64,000 nucleotides of DNA from Marinibactrum halimedae (lineage in GTDB: Bacteria; Pseudomonadota; Gammaproteobacteria; Pseudomonadales; Cellvibrionaceae). The notes under the pieces were generated by a model. That model was not told where the DNA came from and searched no databases. It saw only the letters and a list, made by a program, of their open reading frames with translations. The DNA lies in the NCBI RefSeq assembly GCF_021234875.1, contig NZ_JAJQVM010000005.1, positions 62,001 to 126,000 of the forward strand. The letters are read 5' to 3'. Position numbers and translations under genes: made by a program. Each line of letters opens with the position of its first letter. Position 1 is the first letter of the stretch. Positions 45,190 through 55,322 of the stretch are shown in pieces.

Positions 45190-46446
45190 TTATTGGTTTG
45201 ATTTGGGTAAGAGCGCCTCACCTTTAATTAGGTCATCGAAGGATTCTCGTTCGCGTACAAGATGGGCTTGGTCGCCATCCACAATGATTTCGGCTGCACG
45301 TGTACGGCTGTTGTAGTTGGAGCTCATTGTAAAACCGTAAGCACCGCAGGAGCGAAGTGCCAATACATCTCCGGCGGAGAGGGATAGCGAACGATCGTGG
45401 GCGAGAAAATCTCCGGTCTCACAAACCGGGCCAACAATATCCCAGGATTGTGCAGTGGCATCACTTGGGCCGATATTTTCAACGTTGACCCAAGCTTGGT
45501 AGAGCGCTGGACGAATATTGTCGTTCATCGCGGCATCCACAATGGCAAAGTTTTTGTGCTCGGTGGGCTTTAAGTATTCAACCGTCGTTAACAAGATGCC
45601 GGCGTTGGCGACGATTGAGCGTCCAGGTTCCATCATCAATGAAACGTTTCGCCCTTCCAGTTTTTTCAACACTTCTACCATGTAATCGTGCACCGCCGGA
45701 GGTTGTTCATCTCTATAGGTCACGCCCAAGCCACCGCCAATATCTACATGATCAATCGTAATGCCTTTTGCCTCCAGGGTATCAACCAATGCTAATACGC
45801 GGTCGAGTGCGTCTAAGAAGGGGGTCATATCGGTTAATTGTGAACCGATATGGCAATCCACACCGGTGATATTGAGGTTAGGCAAACTCTGGGCGAATTC
45901 ATAAACTTGTGGTGCGGTTTTAATATCGATGCCAAATTTATTTTCTTTCAACCCTGTGGAAATATAAGGGTGAGTTTGCGCATCAACATCTGGGTTGACA
46001 CGCAAAGAAATATTCGCCGTTTTACCCATTGATGTGGCGATAGCAGAAATACGCTCAAGCTCTGGCGATGATTCTACGTTGAAGCACTTAACCCCAACTT
46101 CCAGCGCGAATTGAATTTCTTGATGGGACTTACCGACGCCGGAAAAAACGACGTTGTTCGGTGAACCGCCTGCTGTAATCACCCGTTGTAATTCACCCCC
46201 AGACACAATATCAAATCCGGCACCAAGCTCGGCCAGTAATCCTAATACGGCTAAATTTGAGTTGGCTTTCACGGCATAACAAATCAACCCTTCATGTTTA
46301 CCTAATGCGTTTTTATAGGCCATGAATGCGTCTGAAATGGCTTTTTTACTGTAAACATACAGAGGGGTGCCATGGGTTTGAGCTAGGTCAGAGAGGGCGA
46401 CGCCTTCTCCATAAAGTTGGGATGCTATGCGGGGAAAGTAACTCAT
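45190..46446 (-). CDS. lysA: Diaminopimelate decarboxylase LysA
   Basis: This PLP enzyme makes lysine from meso-diaminopimelate, the last step of the pathway. The PLP-binding Lys60 is in CYAVKANSNLAVL. The HIGSQL, EPGRSIVANAG, GPVCETGDFLA and CGAYGFTMSSNYNSR motifs are all present. It is 418 residues. The gene sits between lptM and dapF, as in Pseudomonas. Confidence 0.97.
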   Translation of the reverse strand: MSYFPRIASQLYGEGVALSDLAQTHGTPLYVYSKKAISDAFMAYKNALGKHEGLICYAVKANSNLAVLGLLAELGAGFDIVSGGELQRVITAGGSPNNVVFSGVGKSHQEIQFALEVGVKCFNVESSPELERISAIATSMGKTANISLRVNPDVDAQTHPYISTGLKENKFGIDIKTAPQVYEFAQSLPNLNITGVDCHIGSQLTDMTPFLDALDRVLALVDTLEAKGITIDHVDIGGGLGVTYRDEQPPAVHDYMVEVLKKLEGRNVSLMMEPGRSIVANAGILLTTVEYLKPTEHKNFAIVDAAMNDNIRPALYQAWVNVENIGPSDATAQSWDIVGPVCETGDFLAHDRSLSLSAGDVLALRSCGAYGFTMSSNYNSRTRAAEIIVDGDQAHLVRERESFDDLIKGEALLPKSNQ

Positions 46447-46488
46447 AATATCGATCTATTGACGGGGTTTACGTGGGCTTTTAGTGAA

Positions 46489-46725
46489 TTATTGTTGAAC
46501 TGTAGTGGATTTACTGGTGTTTTCCGTTGTTGGCTCTTCAGTCGGCGATTCTAGCAAGGGCTGTGATTGAGATGTTTGCGCTGAAGGGGGTTGTTGAGCG
46601 GACTCAGGCAAATACAGGGGGCCGGTTTGCCCACAGCCTGTTAGGGTGATCAATGCCAACATGACACAACCAGTGGCAACGATGGTAAACGGTGTAGAGA
46701 GAAACCTTGTGTAGCCAGCTGTCAT
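46489..46725 (-). CDS. lptM: Small lipoprotein LptM (LppL/YifL)
   Basis: LptM is a small lipoprotein that helps the LptDE complex mature. The 78-residue product has a lipoprotein signal (TIVATGCVMLALITLTGC), and the mature start CGQTGPLYLPE is the family signature. A long Gln/Ser/Pro/Glu/Thr-rich disordered tail follows. ATG 46725 is chosen; the frame is open to 46797 without family sequence. An internal Met closer to the lipobox is a weaker option. Confidence 0.88.
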   Translation of the reverse strand: MTAGYTRFLSTPFTIVATGCVMLALITLTGCGQTGPLYLPESAQQPPSAQTSQSQPLLESPTEEPTTENTSKSTTVQQ

Positions 46726-46955
46726 GAAATTAGTCTCATCGTGCGGTAATCGAAATGTGTGGCGTAATGGGCATTGACCGTATCTTTGGAATGCCATTTA
46801 TCTAATGCTGTTTAACGTCTGCGACTGACCACCGGTCGTTAAATCCGCCGTTGTTCAACCTTCCATACGAAAATAGCAGGCCAGTATAACATTTGCTGTC
46901 GTCTTGATAATGCTTTGCGTTTTTGACCTTGAACAGAATTAAAGAAGAGGCTTAT

Positions 46956-49916
46956 TTATAGCGCGGATAAAGCATGGTTAAGTTTGTTCTCTATGGTGGC
47001 TTTCATTTGCAAGTAATGAGCGAGCCTGAGTTCCCCGGTGCTACTGAGGGTATCGCTGCAACGAGTTAAATCTAAATCATTGATGTAAATGGGGTATCGA
47101 GTACCTTGGCGGCGTCGGGATAAAATGAATTGAGCCGCAGCGAGGTATAAGTTCTCGCCATACTGAAGGTGATTGAACTCATGTTGGTCGCACAGTAAGT
47201 CCACGTGTACGTGATCGAACGCATCCGGTTCGGCCAGTGCAAGCACATTAAAATGCGTCTTTTGTGGCACATTCACTAAATTGAAAGGCTCTTTACTGAG
47301 CTTCCAGAGTTGGCGCTCGTAGGTCAGTTCTCGAATATGAATAGGGTAGACGCCAAAGCTGCGTCGAGCAATCAGGGTGTTCGTGCCAATCTTAGGCAGT
47401 ACCGCACGAATGAAGGTGTTAAGACTTAATAATAATGTTTGAGAGTTTTTACAGGGCAGCTCCAGTAAAGTGAGCGCATTGTATTCATCTAGGCAATAAA
47501 TTTTGACTCGCTCAGATTGAGCCCGGAAAAAGGCGAGTTTGATGCCGCTTAATGAACATTGTGTGGCCACTAAGCGTAGTGGGTCATTGTGGCAGGCTCT
47601 TGGGTCAAAGGTGATGCGTTGAGAACCTGTATGCGGGGCTTGCAATAATTCAATTAGGGCGTTTCGGGTGGTGACGCTTTTTAGAGAGGGGTGGTCATGA
47701 CCAAGGTAAATACAGTGGTAATGGCTGTCTGTCTGAAACACGAAGGTAGTGGTATTGGAGACTTTTTGCTTCCCCGCCATTGCCGCTAGGGTGTTTTTGC
47801 TGAATAGGCTTGACGAGGTTTGGGCGTGTTGGTTTTGCCCTCGATGTCTTTCGTGGGTTTCTAAAATAGTATCGATAAATTCGTTGATTCTTTGCTTAAT
47901 CAAATGGTTAAAATCCACGGCAGCGCAGATGACATGCAAGTGCGGATGTTGCCCACGAGGGCACTCATCCAGCACTTGAAACAGCCGTAACGCCAAGTGT
48001 TTTAAGGCAGAGCTGCCTAAATCATGACAAGACACTTCCCGCCAGCTATTGCAGACAATCAAGTCGATACTGCTGATTAAGCTGAGTTTCTGATCTCCGT
48101 AACAAAAGGCGTCATTATTATCGCTAATGGTGTGAGTCTCTCCTGTTCCTGTTGCCGTGGTCGGGTTTAAATTGGCAATGATAATGATGGATTCAATATA
48201 CGCTTCTTGCGCGAATTGATCATGGTCTGTGGGAATGGGGAAGGGTGGAAGTTGTTGGGATAACTCATTAAACAATTGCTTCAAAATGGCAGGGGTGATA
48301 CTGCCATTTTTGATGAGTAGCTGCGTGCCAAGCGTGTAAATACCATTGCAGTGACACCAGCAAATCAGTTCCGTTAACGAGCGGGATTGGCGCAAAAGCA
48401 ATAATGGGGTTGGGGTGGTAATGCGATTAGGAAGGCCATACACATTCCAACTGGCGCTGGTGTTCTTGCCGGAGCGAAATTCAAAGAGTAAATACTCTTC
48501 GCTGAGATTGCTGGAAATGTCCGGGTTAATGCGTTCAATTTTTCCGGGCTTTCTCTCAAATGCGGCGTGTAGTTTATTGCCGAGTACGGTTAATTCGAGG
48601 TGATCACAGTGGCTTTCTGCACCTGAGCTTTGAGCAAAGTGTGTTAATGAACGATAACCATTGGTTAATTCACTCACTAAGCGTTGGCGCTCTTGAATGA
48701 CTCGTCGAGCTTTCCATTGGCGGCGACTGTCCAACAATTCGATAAATTCTGGTTTCCATCCCCATTGTGTTACAACGTGCTTGAGGAGTTCAGTTTGCCA
48801 GTGAGTGGAGGTGGCGTTGCGCCTTTCCCGAGCGGAGTTTAGGGCATTGGTCTTGGCCTTAGACAGTGTACGTCCTACCTTGAAATAAAGACTGCGCTGG
48901 GCCAAATCTAAGCGCTTTTGTTCTTTTCGTTGGGTAAGGTAGCGCGCTAAATGCTCATAAAGCAGCACATAGCTGTCTAAAGAGTCTAATTCTAGACAGC
49001 CTTGATAAACGCATTCTTTAAACTGGAGACTCAGTGTTCGAATATTGGGGTGTTCGCTGGCGTAGGTTTCTAACAACAGCAGTTTAAGTACTGCTTTATA
49101 AGGCGACTCTATGCCCTTGTACATTTGCCAAATGCCGGCCCCAATAAATTCTCCGGCAGGAATGTTGCCGCTACTGCCAAAATCCAATACATCAGTGTCG
49201 CGTAAGAATTTCTTTGAAAGCAATGTATTTGCATACTCTGCGTAACGTTGCTCGCATTCTGGCGGTACATACCACCATAGAGGGGTTCTGCCTGCTAGCC
49301 ATACGGCAGAGCGATAAAATTCATCCAGCAGTAAATAGTGCTGGGTGCTGCCGCTGGCTTCGCTGTCTAGGCGTGCAAGTTCGCCGCTGCGAAATTGTTC
49401 GCAGTCCATCGTAAAGGCATGTAACTCAACACCATAGGTTTCCGCCCATCGGCTGATTTCATCGCACTTTCGTTTTAATAACTGGATTGACTCGGGGGCT
49501 ATCCCAGGCTTATGGCAGACCCATATGTCCAAATCACTGTGGCTGCTTTGGGCGATGGTGCCTATGCTGCCCATTAAGAAGAGCGCATAAATATCTCGGT
49601 CTTTGTGAATCGGTTCGTGATAATGAAAGCTGCGACAAACCGATTTTGCCATCTGTTGTTCGGTTTTACTGGGCTGATAATTCCAGATACCGCTGGGGGT
49701 ATTGGTAGTGAGGTAGCCTGGCATGGCGGGGTGGTTGCAGTGAAAAAGAAGGCATAACAAATCTAATACGATGTGTTGGCGTTCTGGTAATGCGGCGCGA
49801 GTACGTAAAAGGCGTTCAGCACTAATGTGCAGAAATCGCTCTTTTAGGCGGTTTAATTGATAGCGGTCGATACCGTTGTCGATATCGGCAATGGAAATAG
49901 AATCGCCTTGCATCAT
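46956..49916 (-). CDS. cyaA: Class I adenylate cyclase
   Basis: This makes 3',5'-cAMP. The catalytic N-terminal domain has the class I signature FLMGSIGTIAQSSHSDLDIW, with further conserved stretches GSGKTSASWN-type linker, KFLRDTDVLDFGSSGNIPAGEF, GAGIWQMYKGIESPYKAVLK and LLETYASEHP. The C-terminal regulatory half is long (NFxCGxL-like start LISSIDLIVCNSWREV, HVICAAVDFNHLI). It is 986 residues, longer than the roughly 850 of E. coli and close to Pseudomonas versions. cyaY, usually next to cyaA in relatives, is not found here. Confidence 0.93.
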   Translation of the reverse strand: MMQGDSISIADIDNGIDRYQLNRLKERFLHISAERLLRTRAALPERQHIVLDLLCLLFHCNHPAMPGYLTTNTPSGIWNYQPSKTEQQMAKSVCRSFHYHEPIHKDRDIYALFLMGSIGTIAQSSHSDLDIWVCHKPGIAPESIQLLKRKCDEISRWAETYGVELHAFTMDCEQFRSGELARLDSEASGSTQHYLLLDEFYRSAVWLAGRTPLWWYVPPECEQRYAEYANTLLSKKFLRDTDVLDFGSSGNIPAGEFIGAGIWQMYKGIESPYKAVLKLLLLETYASEHPNIRTLSLQFKECVYQGCLELDSLDSYVLLYEHLARYLTQRKEQKRLDLAQRSLYFKVGRTLSKAKTNALNSARERRNATSTHWQTELLKHVVTQWGWKPEFIELLDSRRQWKARRVIQERQRLVSELTNGYRSLTHFAQSSGAESHCDHLELTVLGNKLHAAFERKPGKIERINPDISSNLSEEYLLFEFRSGKNTSASWNVYGLPNRITTPTPLLLLRQSRSLTELICWCHCNGIYTLGTQLLIKNGSITPAILKQLFNELSQQLPPFPIPTDHDQFAQEAYIESIIIIANLNPTTATGTGETHTISDNNDAFCYGDQKLSLISSIDLIVCNSWREVSCHDLGSSALKHLALRLFQVLDECPRGQHPHLHVICAAVDFNHLIKQRINEFIDTILETHERHRGQNQHAQTSSSLFSKNTLAAMAGKQKVSNTTTFVFQTDSHYHCIYLGHDHPSLKSVTTRNALIELLQAPHTGSQRITFDPRACHNDPLRLVATQCSLSGIKLAFFRAQSERVKIYCLDEYNALTLLELPCKNSQTLLLSLNTFIRAVLPKIGTNTLIARRSFGVYPIHIRELTYERQLWKLSKEPFNLVNVPQKTHFNVLALAEPDAFDHVHVDLLCDQHEFNHLQYGENLYLAAAQFILSRRRQGTRYPIYINDLDLTRCSDTLSSTGELRLAHYLQMKATIENKLNHALSAL

Positions 49917-50047
49917 GATGGTAAGGGACTTTGATTGGAGTAGTGACAGTAATTATGACGTAACTTTTCTGTAGACGACGATTGTATATAGAACATTTTG
50001 GTATGGCTTTCGGCATCCCATTATAGTTGTCCTATCGTTGTGGTATG

Positions 50048-50086
50048 AAGTAGCTGCAAAAAGTAGCTGCAAAAAGTAGCTGCAAA
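50048..50086. repeat. 13-bp tandem repeat, three perfect copies
   Basis: AAGTAGCTGCAAA occurs three times in perfect tandem between cyaA and the hybrid kinase gene. It lies about 130 bp upstream of the cyaA start codon, possibly inside the cyaA promoter region. Confidence 0.92.
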
Positions 50087-50151
50087 AAAGTGTAGTGAGG
50101 CGCTGGATGCAGTGCATTAAGCGTGTGGCTGGAAATAGACCAGTTTATGTT

Positions 50152-52863
50152 TTAGTCATCTGAGTCGACCGAAATTTCCACAAAGTCGGCTATGGTCCGG
50201 TACAATAATTTCGGATTGACGGGTTTGGTTAAATACGCATTCATGCCGCATTTCAGGCACTGTTCTCTGTCGCCGCTCATGGCATGGGCCGTCATGGCAA
50301 TAATAGGAATATTGGTGTGGTGTTGGCCTTTGCGAATGGTTTTGGTCGCGTCGTAGCCATCTACAATGGGCATTTCCATGTCCATTAAGACTAAATCAAA
50401 GTAACCCGGCGGTGAATGGTAGAGTTCATCAATGGCCTCTTGGCCATTATTGGCGACTATGACCTCTATGCCTTTTTTCTTCAGTAAGCCGACGGCGACC
50501 TTCTGGTTGACGATATTGTCTTCCGCCAGCAGGACGCGTGCGCCATCCAATAATTTATCAATATTATCTTCGGGCCGAGCATCCATCATGTCGACTGGTT
50601 TGATGCTGTAGATGGTGTCGAACAGGCTGGAAGGGCTAATGGGTTTGTGAAGAAACCCATGGATAAAGTCGGGTTTGGATGAAAATATTTCGTTGCGACG
50701 ATAAGACGAAACCAAAATGACACGAGGTTTGTGGGCAATAATCTCATTGTGTTGAATTCTTTGGGCGGTCTCTAGCCCATTGAGCCCCGGCATATCATAG
50801 TCGAGAACAATGACTTTATAGGCGCTCTCGGATACAGATTTTTGACTGTGTGGGTCCAATTTTGGACTATGTGGTTCCAATTTTTGACTGTGTGATTCCA
50901 CTTTTTGATTGTGTTGTTCCAGTAGTGCGATGGCCTCTTCACCATTCGCGACGCTGGCGACGTCAAGTTTTATGGCTTTACCGGTTCTTTCTAGGACTTC
51001 ACGGGCTTGGTCATTGTCGTCCACAATGAGCGTTTTGAGGTTTTCGAAACGGTCCGGGTTTTCTCTAATGGGCCGCGCCCCTAAATGGCTGTCTTCAAAT
51101 AATGCATTGAACGAAAATGTACTGCCTTGGTTTTCGGCACTTTCGACAGATAATTTCCCTTTCATTAACGTGATGAGTTGTTTGCAAATAGACAATCCCA
51201 GTCCGGCGCCACCAAATCGTCGACGACTTGAGCCATCGGCTTGGGTAAAAGGTTCAAATAAGGACTCTAATTTTTCTTTGGGAATGCCAATACCGGTATC
51301 TTTGACACTGAATACCAGTTCTGTGGCATCGGGACGTATTTTTTTATGTTGAATCGAAAAGCGAATTTCCCCTTTTTCGGTAAACTTAATCGCGTTATTT
51401 AATAAATGATTTAATACTTGGCCAAGTCGAATTGGGTCTCCCCGAAGATAACGTGGCAGTTCAGGGGATAAATCGTACACGACTTCAAGATGTTTAGAGG
51501 TTGCTTTGGCGTCGGTATCTCTTGCGACGGAGCGCAATAGTTCGTCTAAGTCGAAATGGCTGTTATCGAGAGTAATATCACCGGTTTCGATTTTGGTGAA
51601 ATCCAGAATGTCGTTAATGGTATAAAGCAAACTATTGGCAGAAGTATCAATACTTTTTAAATAGGCATGTTGGGTTTGGTTCAACGGGGTGTCGCGCAAT
51701 AAATGCGCCATGCCGATAATGGCATTCATGGGGGTACGAATTTCATGGCTCATGCGAGTAAGAAATTCACTTTTGGCTTGGTTGGCTGCGTTGGCGTATT
51801 GCATGGCCTTTTTGAGTTGCCGCTCAGATTCTTTAAACGGAGTAATATCCATATTAATGCCCACAATACGCGTTGCCTTGCCGTATTTGTTGCGGCGAAC
51901 CACTTTCGCTCGACAGTATGTCCAGACAATATGTCCGTCTTTGTGTAAACCTCGATATTCGTTTTCGTAACTGTCTCGATCGCCTTCCAGCGCTTCTTTG
52001 AGAATTTGTTTGGCTCGATGGAGGTCATCGGGGTGGATAAAGTAATTTTCGGCAGTAGACGCTTTTTGAGGTAGGTGGCTTTTTTCGTAGCCGTACATTC
52101 TTAAACAACTCAAGCTGTAAAAGCAATCGCCTGTGGTAGGGTCGAAGTCCCACAGTCCATCTCGTGAGGCCTCCATGGCATAGCTCAGTCGTTTTGCTTG
52201 GGAGTTTAATGCTTCAATTAATTCCGTTCGGCTAAAGACTAATGCGAGAGCATTGCCCAGTAAGTGACAACACTCAATTTGCTCGCGTTGCCATTGTTTG
52301 GGGTGTCCACAGCTCAATACCAGGAAGGCTTTAACACGTAAACTGCCCTGTTGTTTAATGGGGACAAGCAACAAGGATTGCAGCTCACCAGAGGCTACCC
52401 ACGGCGCTATGATGGGATCAATTTTTTCGTGTGTTAGACGAGTATCGTTAATGATTAACGGTTCGCCAGACTCAAGATTGCGTTTAAGAATCTCCTGATT
52501 AGTAATATCAAAGGGGACAGTGGCCCCTTCAATGGGGTGCTTGTCTGAGTGATGCCATCCCACTTTGACTTTAACCAGATTGCTGGCCTCATCAAATTTA
52601 TTTAGCGTGCAGTAATCACTACCGGTAGCTTGGCCTAATCGGGCAACTGCATTATGCATTGCTGTGTAGGGGTCGCCTTGAGCAATTTCATAAATAATTT
52701 TACTCAAAATCTCTTTGCCCAAGTCGAAAGTACTCAAAGGATTTGAGTGCGGATTGGATTCGTTTAAAGGGGCAGCAGAAGATTGAGATTTCAAAACTTG
52801 AATCTCTTTTTCCAGAACCTGTATTCGAGCCTCTAGCTCTTCATATGTGGGTTTTTTAGGCAT
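50152..52863 (-). CDS. Hybrid sensor histidine kinase (GAF-PAS-HisKA-HATPase-REC-REC)
   Basis: This 903-residue cytoplasmic kinase has no membrane segment. Domains in order: an N-terminal coiled coil ([19 protein letters not shown]), GAF (about 70-215), PAS with PAC (about 232-350), HisKA with [15 protein letters not shown] (phospho-His373), HATPase ([37 protein letters not shown]), and two receivers (TLIVDDND with [22 protein letters not shown] with [13 protein letters not shown]). A four-unit heptapeptide repeat (residues 648-675) interrupts the first receiver. No output domain or Hpt is present, so a partner is needed. The signal is unknown. Confidence 0.92.
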   Translation of the reverse strand: MPKKPTYEELEARIQVLEKEIQVLKSQSSAAPLNESNPHSNPLSTFDLGKEILSKIIYEIAQGDPYTAMHNAVARLGQATGSDYCTLNKFDEASNLVKVKVGWHHSDKHPIEGATVPFDITNQEILKRNLESGEPLIINDTRLTHEKIDPIIAPWVASGELQSLLLVPIKQQGSLRVKAFLVLSCGHPKQWQREQIECCHLLGNALALVFSRTELIEALNSQAKRLSYAMEASRDGLWDFDPTTGDCFYSLSCLRMYGYEKSHLPQKASTAENYFIHPDDLHRAKQILKEALEGDRDSYENEYRGLHKDGHIVWTYCRAKVVRRNKYGKATRIVGINMDITPFKESERQLKKAMQYANAANQAKSEFLTRMSHEIRTPMNAIIGMAHLLRDTPLNQTQHAYLKSIDTSANSLLYTINDILDFTKIETGDITLDNSHFDLDELLRSVARDTDAKATSKHLEVVYDLSPELPRYLRGDPIRLGQVLNHLLNNAIKFTEKGEIRFSIQHKKIRPDATELVFSVKDTGIGIPKEKLESLFEPFTQADGSSRRRFGGAGLGLSICKQLITLMKGKLSVESAENQGSTFSFNALFEDSHLGARPIRENPDRFENLKTLIVDDNDQAREVLERTGKAIKLDVASVANGEEAIALLEQHNQKVESHSQKLEPHSPKLDPHSQKSVSESAYKVIVLDYDMPGLNGLETAQRIQHNEIIAHKPRVILVSSYRRNEIFSSKPDFIHGFLHKPISPSSLFDTIYSIKPVDMMDARPEDNIDKLLDGARVLLAEDNIVNQKVAVGLLKKKGIEVIVANNGQEAIDELYHSPPGYFDLVLMDMEMPIVDGYDATKTIRKGQHHTNIPIIAMTAHAMSGDREQCLKCGMNAYLTKPVNPKLLYRTIADFVEISVDSDD
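50839..50922 (-). repeat. 4 x 21-bp in-frame tandem repeat inside kinase REC1
   Basis: Four 21-bp units encode [21 protein letters not shown] and LDPHSQK (residues 648-675). They lie between helix 2 and strand 3 of the first receiver domain. The units differ by a few bases, so the array is not very recent. Confidence 0.92.
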
Positions 52864-53548
52864 GTTTTTTAGGGAGGAAAATAGCCTCGTGAGTAAAGGT
52901 CAGTTTTACAGCTTTGTTAAGCCATAACTTAATCATCCCATTGATAACACGCATTCCTATTGGTTCATTTGATTTAAGTTGCCAGAGCAGTAATACAATA
53001 CGCCGATAAACGAACTTATACGACGGTTTGCTATTGTTTGTTCTTACATATTTATGTTTTTTTATAATATAAAATCTATTTTTTTAGATGCGTCAAAGCT
53101 TTGAATAAAGCGATTAGCGTTCAATTTCAAAAACTTAATGCTTAACTTTGTATTTTAGCATTATTTCCTCTTTCCCATTGCGCTCTGGGGGCCTAGAGAA
53201 TTGATCGTTTAACACTCCATGACAGGTAGTGAGCCCGCGCTAGAAATGGAAAACTTTGATTAATTCGCCTGCTTTTCCAAGAAAGTAATGTAAAAACATC
53301 GTCGATACTTTGATACAAAAAGCGATTAAAGCAATTACAAAAAATGGTTATATTCATTCTTGTGATTACTGGTTGGGGGCAGCTTCATCTTTGTCGCTGT
53401 GTTGATAAAAGGGTGGGGGTTGTTTAATAAAGCGAATTAATAAAAAAGAAAGGAGGGAGGCTTTCAGGGACGGCGAGGAAGTCGCCGTCAGTGACTACTT
53501 TGTTATGACTATTACTTTGTTGTGACTACTTGTTGAGTGTATTTTTGT
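52864..53548. other. 685-bp AT-rich spacer downstream of argH
   Basis: No gene is visible. The right part holds a perfect hairpin at 53469-53489 and three imperfect repeats of TGACTACTTTGTT between 53490 and 53540. The left part should hold the promoter of the hybrid kinase, on the minus strand. Confidence 0.4.
53469..53489 (-). terminator. Hairpin downstream of argH
   Basis: A perfect 8-bp G+C-rich stem (GACGGCGA / TCGCCGTC) with a five-base loop lies 60 bp after the argH stop. On the minus strand the T-rich run begins only about 17 bases later, so it is a non-standard terminator or an RNA-stabilising hairpin. Confidence 0.45.
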
Positions 53549-54943
53549 TCAAGGATTGAGGGTTTGTCTTGCTGTGGCGACGGCGATTTTCACTTGTTCA
53601 GGCGCTGTACCTCCAATATGACTTCTTGCTGCCACAGAGCCTTCCAGCGTTAACACGTCAAACACATCGCTCTCGATAACGGTAGAAAATTGTTGCAATT
53701 CTTCTAATGTCATCTCCGATAAATCGCGTTGTTGCTCCAACCCAAACGCCACGGATTTACCCACAATTTCATGGGCATCACGGAAAGCAACGCCTTTTCG
53801 AACCAAATAATCGGCTAAGTCTGTGGCGGTAGAGAAACCGCGTTTAGCCGCTTCGTACATGGCGGTTTTGTTGGTTTCCAGTGCGGGAATCATGTCGGCA
53901 AACGCACGCAAACAATCTTTAACGGTATCAACGGCATCAAAGAGGGGCTCTTTGTCTTCTTGGTTGTCTTTGTTGTACGCCAACGGCTGCGACTTCATTA
54001 AGGTCAACAGCGCGATGAGATGACCATTAATGCGGCCGGTTTTGCCACGGACTAATTCGGGGACGTCCGGGTTTTTTTTCTGAGGCATGATGGAGCTGCC
54101 GGTGCAAAAGCGATCAGGCAAGTCAATAAAATTAAATTGCGCGGAAGTCCATAGGATGAGCTCCTCGGAAGCACGAGAAAGGTGGGTTAGCAGTAAGCTT
54201 GCAAAGGCGCAAAATTCAATGGCGAAGTCCCGATCCGATACAGAGTCTAGTGAGTTGCGGGTAGGGGCGCTAAAGCCAAGTAATTCGGCGGTGCACTCAC
54301 GATCGATGGGGTAGGTGGTGCCGGCCAGTGCGGCGGAACCAAGAGGCGATAGGTTTACACGCTTGCGGCAATCGAGCAACCGATCATGATCTCGGCTGAT
54401 CATCTCCTGCCATGCCAGCATATGGTGCCCAAAGGTGACCGGTTGTGCGGTTTGCAAATGGGTAAAGCCCGGCATAATGGTGCTGGCTTCTCGTTCTGCC
54501 AAGTCCAATAATCCGGTACGCAGACGAGTTAATTCGGTACTGATGGCATCGATTTCATCGCGCAAGTAAAGACGAATGTCGGTGGCCACTTGGTCATTAC
54601 GTGAGCGGCCTGTATGAAGCTTTTTCCCTGTGATGCCGATTTTCTGGGTCAGTCTTGCTTCAATGTTCATGTGAACATCTTCCAGTGCTTCCGACCATTC
54701 AAACTCACCACGCTCAATTTCTTCTCGAACTTCATTCAATCCTTGAATGATTTGGTCTTTCTCTTCGTCTGTGAGCACGCCGACTTGGGCGAGCATGGTG
54801 GCATGGGCGATGGAACCGCGAATGTCTTGCTCGTAAAGGCGTTGGTCAAAATTCACAGACGCTGTAAATCGTGCAACAAACGCATCGGTGGGCTCGCTGA
54901 ACCGTCCGCCCCATTGTTGGTTGGTTTTAGAATCATCACTCAT
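53549..54943 (-). CDS. argH: Argininosuccinate lyase
   Basis: This catalyses the last step of arginine synthesis, splitting argininosuccinate into arginine and fumarate. It is 464 residues with [60 protein letters not shown] and the fumarase/ASL signature [12 protein letters not shown]. It is transcribed away from algZ, the same divergent arrangement as in Pseudomonas. Confidence 0.97.
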   Translation of the reverse strand: MSDDSKTNQQWGGRFSEPTDAFVARFTASVNFDQRLYEQDIRGSIAHATMLAQVGVLTDEEKDQIIQGLNEVREEIERGEFEWSEALEDVHMNIEARLTQKIGITGKKLHTGRSRNDQVATDIRLYLRDEIDAISTELTRLRTGLLDLAEREASTIMPGFTHLQTAQPVTFGHHMLAWQEMISRDHDRLLDCRKRVNLSPLGSAALAGTTYPIDRECTAELLGFSAPTRNSLDSVSDRDFAIEFCAFASLLLTHLSRASEELILWTSAQFNFIDLPDRFCTGSSIMPQKKNPDVPELVRGKTGRINGHLIALLTLMKSQPLAYNKDNQEDKEPLFDAVDTVKDCLRAFADMIPALETNKTAMYEAAKRGFSTATDLADYLVRKGVAFRDAHEIVGKSVAFGLEQQRDLSEMTLEELQQFSTVIESDVFDVLTLEGSVAARSHIGGTAPEQVKIAVATARQTLNP

Positions 54944-55322
54944 GAATATCTGCCTGCTGAAGTCGATGGTTGATAGTGAATACTTCGCGTTTGAAGTGAA
55001 ACGGTTGAGTATAAGGTATAGCGAATTTGTGGGCGATGGTGTTTGGCGCCTAAATTGCTTTTTGGTTATTTCTGATTTTTATCGAGTGAAGACATTGTGT
55101 GTGGTGTATCAAATTATGCGGTGTGCGGTAGATTGGTGGTGCCTAACTTGAGCGTCCTTTGCTTATCTGGTGGAATTTTCCCTGAAAAGGGGATGTGCAT
55201 TATTCTTAGTTTTTAAAGGCTTAGGCTCAATCACGGGTTTAGAGACAGCAAGCGAACAAGAATTCATTATTTTTAATTTCAATGTCATTTTAAATGCCAG
55301 CTTTTCGGCCTAAGGGGGTAGT
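54944..55322. promoter_or_regulatory. Divergent argH-algZ spacer
   Basis: This 379-bp region separates divergent argH and algZ and should carry both promoters. I see no credible gene; a short plus-strand open frame running into it from argH is a shadow. No specific operator can be named. Confidence 0.35.

Noticed and set aside
54888-55151. 87-residue plus-strand frame at the argH-algZ junction
   Set aside because: It begins antisense inside argH and runs through the promoter spacer; the translation shows no domain or signal peptide.
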